Shown piece after piece: positions 1 through 5,561 of a stretch of DNA of 10,184 nucleotides. This DNA comes from G020354085 sp964629975. Lineage in GTDB: Bacteria; Pseudomonadota; Gammaproteobacteria; Acidiferrobacterales; Sulfurifustaceae. The translations under genes and the position numbers were made by a program. The DNA lies in contig CAZVUN010000110.1 in NCBI GenBank assembly GCA_964629975.1, positions 1 through 10,184 of the forward strand. Reading direction: 5' to 3'. Positions within the stretch are counted from its first letter, which is position 1, and each line of letters opens with the position of its first letter. Below the pieces are notes generated by a model that searched no databases, was not told where the DNA came from, and worked only from the letters and a program-made list of their open reading frames with translations.

Positions 1-817
1 GCGCGGCAAGAACGGCCGTCCCGGCCGCGGCGGTGGCACCTGCGGCGGTGGCACCTGCGGCGGTGGATGCTGGCGCCGCTGCTGGGCGCGACGCCTGCTG
101 TGCCGCCACGGACGGCGTCTGCAGTGGCTCGCGCGCCGAGACGGCGACGACGCGCGCTCGCGGGAACGAGCGGGCGAGTTCCTGACGCGCGACCTCGGCC
201 TCGTCACGATTGGCGAAGAATCCGAGCCGCAGCCGATAGCGTGTGGCATCAGCGTCCGGTTCGGACGTCACGTACAGGTGGTATCCCCGATAGCGCTCGG
301 GCAGCTGTTCGACGTCGATTGCGGGCGGGTCACGATGGCTGCTCAGCTCGACGGCGAGGATGTTGGCACGCCGCGCGATGGGCGGCGCGGCCACCGCTGG
401 CCCCAGGCCGATTTCGGCGCCGCCTTCCGGCAGCGGCTCCACGGGGAACGGCGCCAGGCCGGCCGGGCGGCCGGCCATCGCCGCGTCGTACTCGCGCTGA
501 CTGACGGCCGCGGTCCAGATGTCCGGGTAGCGCCGAAGCAGGCGGCGGCGCACGGCATAGGCCTGCGCCACGTCGGTGAAGAAACCCAGACGCACCACGT
601 GGATCTGCCTGCCAGCGACGTTGGTTGTGGTCTGATAGACGACCCACTCGGGCAGGTCGCGCTGGTAGCGTTCGAGATCCGGTACCGGATCCGCGGCGGC
701 CACCAGTGTCAGGGCGAAGTGCGTCGGCGCCGATTGCTGAGGGGAGCTGACGGTGCCCTCGGTCGCGCCGGCGGACACTGCGCCTAGCGCCATCGCCGCC
801 AGGAGAATGCGCCACAT
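1..817 (-). CDS. Exported protein with two SPOR-like repeats, 3' end outside the window
   Basis: This reading frame stays open from the start codon to the left edge, giving 272 codons; the C-terminus is off-window. Residues 1-18 form a signal peptide (MWRILLAAMALGAVSAG). Two related segments follow, around residues 34-106 and 178-228. Each contains an (V/L)RLGFF motif (75-80 and 196-201), then a helix rich in Ala and Arg, then YP or FP and an AVS strand end, which is the pattern of SPOR domains. The tail after residue 230 is Ala/Thr/Pro-rich and low in complexity. SPOR domains usually bind denuded peptidoglycan, so a periplasmic, wall-associated role is inferred. It is the last visible gene of the cytochrome operon, about 60 bp after the AMIN-like gene. 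An ATG at 838 would add seven residues; 817 was preferred because it starts directly at the signal peptide and has GGTGG/GAGG upstream, whereas 838 has no purine-rich site. The SPOR assignment is by pattern only. Confidence 0.72.
   Translation of the reverse strand, partial: MWRILLAAMALGAVSAGATEGTVSSPQQSAPTHFALTLVAAADPVPDLERYQRDLPEWVVYQTTTNVAGRQIHVVRLGFFTDVAQAYAVRRRLLRRYPDIWTAAVSQREYDAAMAGRPAGLAPFPVEPLPEGGAEIGLGPAVAAPPIARRANILAVELSSHRDPPAIDVEQLPERYRGYHLYVTSEPDADATRYRLRLGFFANRDEAEVARQELARSFPRARVVAVSAREPLQTPSVAAQQASRPAAAPASTAAGATAAGATAAAGTAVLAA
27..66. repeat. 15-bp tandem repeat in the SPOR-like gene
   Basis: The unit GCGGCGGTGGCACCT occurs at 27-41 and 42-56, and its first ten bases recur at 57-66. 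Fifteen bases is five codons, so copy number can change without shifting the frame. On the minus strand it encodes a repeating Ala-Gly-Ala-Thr-Ala linker in the C-terminal low-complexity part of the SPOR-like protein. Confidence 0.8.
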
Positions 818-877
818 GGCCTCGGCCACCAGGGTCATGGGGGAAGTACGCGTGCGGCGGCGGCGCGTGGTGCGCGT

Positions 878-1435
878 CTACTTGCGCGCCGGGACTTCGC
901 AGTCATCGCCCGTGGAACCGGAGGGCGTCGCCGCGACGTCAATCAGCAGGCTGCGGCCGTCCGTACCCGGACGCACGGTGTAGCTCACGGATCGCTCGAA
1001 TTGGATCACCAGCTGCAACGGATCGCGCCGCGCATCGCGCGGCGGAACGTAGGTTACCTTGAAGCACGGGAGCAACGGGCTGCGCGGAGAGCGCCGCACC
1101 TCATCGACCGGCCGTTGTCCAAGGGTCGCGAGCAGGTCTTCCGCGGAGACGGCCTGCAGGTAGACATTGAGCAGTTGGCCCTGTGCCGGCGGAAAGTGGC
1201 GCAGGTATCGCAGCGGAACCGTGAACTGGATGCGGGCGCGAACCGCCTCGCCGGCGGGGGAAATCTCGATGTCATCCATCAGCTGCGCCGCGACCGGTGC
1301 GCCGTACAACGCCGCGCAGAGCAGCAACACGCCCCCGGCGCGGTTGCGCCGCGCCGTGGTGCTCGGTGGTGCGCACCCCCCGGCGCCGGCATCGGCGCGG
1401 GCAGCCCGTGGCGCAGTACCGATCCGCAGGGTCAT
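878..1435 (-). CDS. Small exported protein, AMIN-like beta-rich domain
   Basis: 185 residues, not matched with confidence to a named family. An unusually long basic N-terminus (about 33 residues) precedes a hydrophobic stretch, residues 34-50, ending APVAA, with likely signal peptidase cleavage before Q51. The mature part is about 135 residues and mostly alternating hydrophobic beta-strand pattern. The C-terminal segment (about 138-168; LVIQF, then SYTV, then SLLIDV) resembles the end of AMIN domains, which localise periplasmic proteins to the envelope. Two cysteines remain in the mature part (C124, C179) and could form a disulfide. There are no CXXCH motifs, so it is not a cytochrome. The ATG lies 2 bp after the stop codon of the multihaem cytochrome gene, so the two are almost certainly cotranscribed. 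The true start could be further inside, given the odd basic leader. The AMIN link is a weak inference. Confidence 0.7.
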   Translation of the reverse strand: MTLRIGTAPRAARADAGAGGCAPPSTTARRNRAGGVLLLCAALYGAPVAAQLMDDIEISPAGEAVRARIQFTVPLRYLRHFPPAQGQLLNVYLQAVSAEDLLATLGQRPVDEVRRSPRSPLLPCFKVTYVPPRDARRDPLQLVIQFERSVSYTVRPGTDGRSLLIDVAATPSGSTGDDCEVPARK

Positions 1436-1437
1436 CG

Positions 1438-2712
1438 TCAGAAGCCGCCGGAAGTCGAGCGGTGCTTGCCGCTGCGCTGGGTCTTTACGGTGCTCAGGGT
1501 CGCATCCGTATAGGTGTGACAGCTGCCGGCGCAGTCACGCAGCTCGGCCACCGTGTAGAGGATCTTGGGCGTGTCGACCTTCTTGTGCGGGTCGGGCTTG
1601 AAGCGATCCGCATGGCAGCCGGCGCAGTCCGGCTTGTAGGCGCTGAACTTCCAGCTGATGACTTCATTGTTGGTGGCGTGACACGCGATGCAGGTGACGC
1701 CGGTGTTGTGTGCCTTGTAGTAGGGCGAGGCGTGGCTGTAGCGCGTGACCGGCTGCCAGCCCGAGGTGCTGTGGCAGGCGTCGCATGACCGGGTCGTCAC
1801 GAAGTGACCACTTGGCTTGCCGGTGGCGGCCGTTCCGTTGTGGCAGCTGGCGCAGGTGCCGGGGGCGACCCCGGTGTGGCTGAAGGTCGCCGGCACCCAG
1901 GCGCNNNNNNNNNNNNNNNNNNNNNNNNNNNNNNNNNNNNNNNNNNNNNNNNNNNNNNNNNNNNNNNNNNNNNNNNNNNNNNNNNNNNNNNNNNNNNNNN
2001 NNNNCTTGCCGCGCGCGGTGGTGCCGTTGTGGCAAGTAGCGCAGGTGCCGGGGGCGACCCCGGTGTGGCTGAAGGTCGCCGGCACCCAGGCGCTGGTACG
2101 GTGGCACTGGTCGCAGGCGGCCGTGGTCTGGATGTGGTTGGCCGGCTTGCCGCGCGCGGTGGTGCCGTTGTGGCAAGTAGCGCAGGTGCCGGGGGCGACC
2201 ATGGCATGGTTGAAGCCGGCCGGCAGCCAGGCACTGGTGCGATGGCAGGAATCGCACGACGACGTCGTCTGCATGTGGTTGGTCGGCTTGCCGCTCGCCT
2301 GCACGCCGTTGTGGCAGGTGGCGCAGGTGCCGGGCCCCACACCGGTGTGGCGGAAACGTGCGCCACCCCAGGTGACGGTCGAGTTGTGACACTGCGCGCA
2401 CGGCTCGACCGTCGGCACGTGGTTGCTCGGCTTGCCGGTGGTGGCGCGGCCGCTGCCGGGCGTGTGGCAGATCTCGCATTGGCGCGGCGTTCCCTTGAAT
2501 ACGCCGAAGGCGTGGCAGCTTTCGCACGGTGCCTGCGCGTGTGCGCCGGTGAGCGGAAAGCCGCTGCGCGCATGATCGAAATCGCTGCGCGCCGCGCCGC
2601 GTTCGGCGGCACCCGCGCCGGGCGCTACGCCGAGCAGTACGGCAAGCAGTACGAGCAGTGCGGCGCAGCGCCCGCCATGCGGCGGGCGGCAGGTTATTGT
2701 TCTTGGTTTCAT
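1438..2712 (-). CDS. Multihaem c-type cytochrome with 47-residue dihaem repeats (contains assembly gap)
   Basis: 424 codons as assembled, 34 of them unreadable. The start at 2712 gives a clear signal peptide (hydrophobic core about residues 17-36, ending AGAA) and has GAGGGA 6 nt upstream; longer in-frame starts only add Ser/Ala-rich leader. Twelve CXXCH haem-binding motifs are visible (C63, C79, C105, C130, C153, C177, C200, C224, C287, C310, C341, C363), plus one CX3CH (C394-H399). Residues 105-310 are a tandem repeat, each 47-residue unit holding two motifs, typically CATCH and CDQCH/CDSCH, with NH and SH histidines between them as likely distal ligands. Repeat periodicity predicts at least one more CDQCH in the gap. 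It belongs broadly to the cytochrome c3-like multihaem proteins and should be periplasmic or exported, passing electrons onward from the 21-haem cytochrome encoded 58 bp upstream. No lipobox is seen. Its redox partner is unknown. Confidence 0.88.
   Translation of the reverse strand: MKPRTITCRPPHGGRCAALLVLLAVLLGVAPGAGAAERGAARSDFDHARSGFPLTGAHAQAPCESCHAFGVFKGTPRQCEICHTPGSGRATTGKPSNHVPTVEPCAQCHNSTVTWGGARFRHTGVGPGTCATCHNGVQASGKPTNHMQTTSSCDSCHRTSAWLPAGFNHAMVAPGTCATCHNGTTARGKPANHIQTTAACDQCHRTSAWVPATFSHTGVAPGTCATCHNGTTARGKXXXXXXXXXXXXXXXXXXXXXXXXXXXXXXXXXXAWVPATFSHTGVAPGTCASCHNGTAATGKPSGHFVTTRSCDACHSTSGWQPVTRYSHASPYYKAHNTGVTCIACHATNNEVISWKFSAYKPDCAGCHADRFKPDPHKKVDTPKILYTVAELRDCAGSCHTYTDATLSTVKTQRSGKHRSTSGGF
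1816..2430. repeat. 141-bp tandem repeat within the multihaem cytochrome gene
   Basis: Unit starts (CTTGCC) lie at 1816, 2005, 2146, 2287 and 2431. Spacing is 141 bp for 2005-2146 and 2146-2287, and 144 bp for 2287-2431. The 189-bp spacing of 1816-2005 includes the 100-N gap. The 53 bases before the gap (1852-1904) are identical to 2041-2093, and long stretches of the units starting at 2005 and 2146 are also identical. Such DNA identity suggests recent duplication or gene conversion. Each unit encodes two haem sites. Confidence 0.9.
1905..2004. other. Assembly gap of 100 N inside the tandem repeat
   Basis: Exactly 100 N, the customary placeholder for a gap of unknown size. From the 141-bp periodicity, the true missing length should be 52 bp plus a multiple of 141 bp. 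All of these leave remainder 1 on division by 3, as 100 does, so the frame stays open across the gap either way. Confidence 0.97.
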
Positions 2713-2718
2713 CTCGGG

Positions 2719-2724
2719 TCCCTC
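2719..2724 (-). promoter_or_regulatory. Ribosome binding site of the second multihaem cytochrome gene
   Basis: GAGGGA on the minus strand lies 6 nt before the ATG at 2712. This fixes the start there and rejects the upstream in-frame extension to 2871, which would overlap the 21-haem gene. Confidence 0.65.
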
Positions 2725-2770
2725 GCTGTTAGCGTGTGTCGCGTATCCTGAGCCTCGTGGGTGCGGTCGG

Positions 2771-4339
2771 TCAGCGCCTGATGCCGACGGCGGGCTTGAT
2801 GCGGCGGAAGCTGTCGGTGAAGTGGCAGCGCTGGCACTGCTTGCCGAAGCGTCCGTCGTGGATGTCGTCACTGTCGTGACAGCCGGCGCACGTGGCGGGA
2901 GCGCTCAGCCTGGTATTCATGGGCTGGGTGTGGCAGGCGAGACAGGCGAGCGGCTCGTGCGCGCCGTCGAGCGCAAAGCGCGTGCGCTTGTTGTGATCGA
3001 AGTCCCAGCGCTTCCAGTCGACGGCGTTGTGGCAGGTCTCGCAGCGCGTGCCCAGGCGGCGCTTGTGGGTGTCGTCCTTGTCATGGCAGGCGATGCATTC
3101 ACTCTGCGCGTCCTTGAACTGCGCCGACTTGTGGCAGTCCTTGCACGCGACCTTGGCGTGCCTGCCGAGTAGCGGAAAGCGCGTGAGCCCGTGGTCGAAG
3201 CGCGTCGTCTTCCAGTCGCGTTCGTTGTGGCAGCCCTCGCACTTGCGGCCCTGCTGGCCTTTGTGTTTGTCGTCCTTCTGGTGGCACGCGATGCAGGTGC
3301 TCGCCAGTTTCTGCTTGTACAGCTGCCCGGTGTGGCAGCTGTCGCACTTGGCCTGCACGTGCTTGCCGCGCAGCGGGTACTTGGTGTCGCGGTCGTGGTC
3401 GAACAGCAGCGTTTTCCACTCGCGTGTCACATGGCAGGTATCGCACCTTACGCCGTAGCGCCCCTGGTGGCCCTTCTTCTGGTCGTCCGCGCGGTGGCAG
3501 GCGATGCAGGTCGTCGCCAGCTTTTCCTGATACAGGATACCGCGGTGGCAGGACTCGCACCTGGCGAAGCGGTGCTTGCCGGTGAGCGGGTATTTGGTGT
3601 CGCGGTCGTGGTCGAAACGGATCGTCTTCCAGTCGCGTTCGCCATGACAGCTCTGGCAGCGCGGACCGAAGCGGCCCTTGTGCTTGTCGTCCTTCCGGTG
3701 ACAGGCGTTGCATTCCATCGGTGCGCCCTTGAGGTTGTCGGGTCGCGGGTGGCAGTCCTTGCATTCCACCTCGGCGTGCCGGCCGCGCAGCGCAAAGCGC
3801 GTCTTGCCGTGGTCGAACTTGATGTCCTTCCAGTTGCGCTCGCTATGGCAGTCGATGCAGGCCGGGCCGAGCGAGCCCTTGTGCTTGTCGTCCTTCTTGT
3901 GACAGGCGATGCAGTCCGACGGCGCCTCGCGGTACTTCTTGCCGCGCCGGTGGCAATCGTGGCACTGGATCGTTGCGGCGGCGTGCGCCGCCCGCAGCGG
4001 GAAGTCGGTGAGCTTGTGGTCGAAGCGCTGGGCGTCGAACGCCGCGATGTTCACGGTGCGCCCCTTATGATCCGTGTGACAGGTACGGCAGTCCTGTTCG
4101 GTGAGACGCCCGTGATAGCCGGCGCGCTGTTTCACGTCGCCGGCCACGTCCTTGTGGCAATCGAGACACAGGCCCTTCTGTGCCGCCTTGTTGAACCGCA
4201 CGTGGCAATTCTTGCAGTCGCTCTCGAGCTTGGCATGCCCCTCGATGAGCGCACCCGGGCTCAGTACGCTCTCGACGGTGTCGGCGTGCGCCGCCGCGAC
4301 CCACAGGCCGAGCAGCGCAGCGAGCAGGTAGCGCGGCAT
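2771..4339 (-). CDS. 21-haem periplasmic c-type cytochrome
   Basis: 522 residues with a signal peptide at 1-19 (MPRYLLAALLGLWVAAAHA). Twenty-one CXXCH motifs follow, first Cys at 43, 58, 84, 126, 143, 161, 193, 210, 228, 261, 278, 299, 332, 349, 368, 399, 415, 433, 466, 484 and 502. They form seven groups of three; the last six are repeats of 67-71 residues with the pattern CxxCH, CIACHxKDDKHKG, CxxCHxERDWK, FDH, LxGxH. Apart from H127, which lies inside a CXXCH motif, the mature protein has exactly 21 non-motif histidines, enough for bis-His ligation of every haem. It should act as a long periplasmic electron wire of the cytochrome c3-like class. It lies 20 bp after the cytochrome b gene and before the second multihaem cytochrome, so cotranscription is likely. 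The start at 4339 was chosen for the signal peptide; there is no clear Shine-Dalgarno, and an upstream start to 4441 would overlap the previous gene. Partners are inferred from position only. Confidence 0.92.
   Translation of the reverse strand: MPRYLLAALLGLWVAAAHADTVESVLSPGALIEGHAKLESDCKNCHVRFNKAAQKGLCLDCHKDVAGDVKQRAGYHGRLTEQDCRTCHTDHKGRTVNIAAFDAQRFDHKLTDFPLRAAHAAATIQCHDCHRRGKKYREAPSDCIACHKKDDKHKGSLGPACIDCHSERNWKDIKFDHGKTRFALRGRHAEVECKDCHPRPDNLKGAPMECNACHRKDDKHKGRFGPRCQSCHGERDWKTIRFDHDRDTKYPLTGKHRFARCESCHRGILYQEKLATTCIACHRADDQKKGHQGRYGVRCDTCHVTREWKTLLFDHDRDTKYPLRGKHVQAKCDSCHTGQLYKQKLASTCIACHQKDDKHKGQQGRKCEGCHNERDWKTTRFDHGLTRFPLLGRHAKVACKDCHKSAQFKDAQSECIACHDKDDTHKRRLGTRCETCHNAVDWKRWDFDHNKRTRFALDGAHEPLACLACHTQPMNTRLSAPATCAGCHDSDDIHDGRFGKQCQRCHFTDSFRRIKPAVGIRR
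2822..3964 (-). repeat. Six trihaem repeats in the 21-haem cytochrome gene
   Basis: Protein units begin at C126, C193, C261, C332, C399 and C466, giving periods of 67, 68, 71, 67 and 67 residues. Each carries three CXXCH motifs and, in the first five units, three extra histidines (DDKHKG, FDH, GxH). Unit 3 has DDQKKGHQG, moving its histidine three places. The last unit stops after its third haem. Unit lengths and sequences have diverged, so this is an older expansion than the 141-bp repeat next door. Confidence 0.9.
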
Positions 4340-4359
4340 GGGCGGCGGGGGGCGAGGAA

Positions 4360-5262
4360 TCAGTACATGTGCACGGCGATGACATGCACGATCCCGCTCA
4401 CCACCATCAGAATCACGAACGGCACATGCAGGATGTGCCACGCCGAAAACAAGCGTTCATAGGCGCGAAAGCGCGCGACATCCACCACGGCCGCGAGATG
4501 CGCACGAATGGTGGCGCGTCCCTGGCCCAGGCGTCGCCGCCGCTTGGCATCGTCCCAGCCGCGGCGCAGGCCATAGACACGCGTCGCCAGCTCCAGCTCG
4601 CGCTCCGCGCGGCGCGCGGCGAGACGGGCACGCACCCCGACGGTGACAAAGCGCCACAGGCGCTGCCACCCGTTGCGATCCTCGCCCAAGACCTGCGACT
4701 CGAACGCCAGCAGATGCTGGGTCATTTCCGGGGCGAAATGGAAGCGGGATTTGACCTCGCCGTCGCTGATGCCGAGCCTGGATTGAATCTCCTGCAGCGT
4801 CGCGGCGCGGCCGTAGAGGCCGTGATGAATCTTGCGGTAGATGAAGCGTCCGACGATGCCGCTGCCAGCCACCAGCAGCATGCAAGACAGGGCAACGGTC
4901 GCGTTGAGCGAGCCGAGATGGAAGGTCGAATGGAACAGGATCAGGGTCGGCGCAAGCACGCCGATCACCATGTGCACACGGAACCAGTGGCGCATGCCGC
5001 CCAGCCTGTCCATGAAGCGCACGTGCTTGCGCAGCGGATAGAGCAAGAGCATCGTCAGCAGGATGCCGCCCGCAAGCCCGAGGTTGTAGCCAAGTTCCGA
5101 GCCGGGCGTGTAATAGCGTCCACCCGCCACCAGCCAGGCGGCGAGCGCCAATACCGCCAGTGCGAGCACCACCAGCATGCGACCGTGACGTGGCTGCTCG
5201 GTGCGCGCCGGCGGCAGGCGAGCCGAGACGCCAGGCAGGATGACTTGTTCTTGTGCGCTCAT
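4360..5262 (-). CDS. Five-helix cytochrome b-like membrane protein
   Basis: 300 residues with membrane helices at about 29-47, 56-76, 92-112, 121-142 and 274-298. Helix 3 has H97 and H111, and helix 5 has H279 and H293. Both pairs are separated by 13 residues, the spacing expected for two stacked b haems crossing the bilayer, as in ferric-reductase-like and other b-type cytochromes. H115, H276 and H298 are further candidates. The large loop between helices 4 and 5 (about 143-273) is very basic (for example RRRRLGQGR), which by the positive-inside rule puts it in the cytoplasm; the C-terminus is then periplasmic. The gene is the first of the minus-strand operon, 20 bp before the 21-haem cytochrome, and is divergent from the Fe-S flavoprotein, suggesting it passes electrons between the two. 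Start 5262 (MSAQEQ) gives a compact protein; an upstream extension would cross the intergenic region. No strong Shine-Dalgarno is seen. The exact family name is uncertain. Confidence 0.82.
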   Translation of the reverse strand: MSAQEQVILPGVSARLPPARTEQPRHGRMLVVLALAVLALAAWLVAGGRYYTPGSELGYNLGLAGGILLTMLLLYPLRKHVRFMDRLGGMRHWFRVHMVIGVLAPTLILFHSTFHLGSLNATVALSCMLLVAGSGIVGRFIYRKIHHGLYGRAATLQEIQSRLGISDGEVKSRFHFAPEMTQHLLAFESQVLGEDRNGWQRLWRFVTVGVRARLAARRAERELELATRVYGLRRGWDDAKRRRRLGQGRATIRAHLAAVVDVARFRAYERLFSAWHILHVPFVILMVVSGIVHVIAVHMY

Positions 5263-5286
5263 TGTCGAGGTGTCAAAGTGCGTGGC

Positions 5287-5305
5287 GCGTGCAAAGTACG
5301 CACGC
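5287..5305. repeat. Short inverted repeat upstream of the cytochrome b gene
   Basis: GCGTGC at 5287-5292 and GCACGC at 5300-5305 are perfect reverse complements around a 7-base spacer. The element lies 25 bp upstream of the cytochrome b start and could be an operator or a leader hairpin. In GC-rich DNA a 6-bp stem can occur by chance. Confidence 0.4.
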
Positions 5306-5417
5306 CCGCGTGTGGCCTCACCGAGACTGGCCGTGAAGTGCAGCGGCCGTTGCACATGCCGCTGACCCCAAGAATACGTGCTATTAACCGCATGGCCCAC
5401 ACGCCAATCGCCGAAGC

Positions 5418-5450
5418 GTCGGGATCGTCCGACGAGCGGATCGTCCCGAC
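5418..5450. repeat. 33-bp imperfect inverted repeat in the divergent intergenic region
   Basis: Outer arms GTCGGGA (5418-5424) and TCCCGAC (5444-5450) pair perfectly. Inner arms TCCG (5428-5431) and CGGA (5437-5440) also pair, around the 5-base loop ACGAG. The three bases between them on each side (TCG opposite TCG) give two G-T pairs and one C-C mismatch. The same stretch holds a direct repeat of GGATCGTCC (5422-5430 and 5438-5446). It has no T-run, so it is not a typical terminator. An operator for a dimeric regulator or an mRNA leader structure is possible. Confidence 0.5.
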
Positions 5451-5512
5451 CTGCTGCGCAGGACATACAGTGGCCGCGCCGTGCCGGCGCCAAGAAGCGG
5501 AGTGACCCGCGC

Positions 5513-5549
5513 CCGGCGTCGGTTTCGTGACGCCAAGGCCGGCGTCGGT
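5513..5549. repeat. 11-bp direct repeat just upstream of the Fe-S flavoprotein start
   Basis: CCGGCGTCGGT occurs at 5513-5523 and again at 5539-5549, 26 bp apart. The second copy ends next to the ribosome binding site. Its function is unknown; a small duplication or a protein-binding pair are both possible. Confidence 0.4.
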
Positions 5550-5553
5550 GGAG
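5550..5553 (+). promoter_or_regulatory. Ribosome binding site of the Fe-S flavoprotein gene
   Basis: GGAG lies 8 nt before the ATG at 5562. It supports this start, which also places the membrane anchor at the N-terminus. Confidence 0.6.
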
Positions 5554-5561
5554 ATTGACCG

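Larger units (their letters stand above)
5263..5561. promoter_or_regulatory. Divergent intergenic region between cytochrome b operon and Fe-S flavoprotein gene
   Basis: 299 bp with no convincing gene. It must hold the promoters for the minus-strand cytochrome operon and probably for the plus-strand flavoprotein. It contains a 6-bp inverted repeat near the cytochrome start, a 33-bp imperfect inverted repeat, and an 11-bp direct repeat near the flavoprotein start. A weak plus-strand sigma70-like candidate is TTGCAC at 5350-5355 with AATACG 17 bp further on (only half of the -10 consensus). No recognisable FNR-type half-sites were seen. Confidence 0.5.

Noticed and set aside
330..815. 161-codon minus-strand ORF in the leftmost gene region
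   Set aside because: It is an Arg/Gly-rich shadow. The neighbouring frame stays open to the window edge and encodes a signal peptide and SPOR-like repeats.
1816..2430. Regular repeats considered as a CRISPR array
   Set aside because: The unit is 141 bp, codes for protein in frame with haem motifs, and has no unique spacers.
1804..2751. Plus-strand open frame with repeated GAGGDPGVAEG-like units across the N gap
   Set aside because: Its periodicity is simply that of the 141-bp repeat coding on the minus strand; no family resemblance or good start site.
3191..4462. 423-codon plus-strand open frame opposite the 21-haem cytochrome, with membrane-like hydrophobic stretches
   Set aside because: It is the antisense of repeated CXXCH codons, which read as Val/Ala/Leu-rich on the other strand. 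The minus strand has 21 haem motifs and a signal peptide.
5350..5378. TTGCAC-N17-AATACG as a sigma70 promoter
   Set aside because: The -10 element matches only three of six consensus bases, so it is mentioned only as a weak candidate.
4369..5505. 378-codon plus-strand open frame
   Set aside because: It lies antisense to the cytochrome b gene, is rich in His/Gln/Arg with no recognisable domain, and would remove the divergent promoter region.
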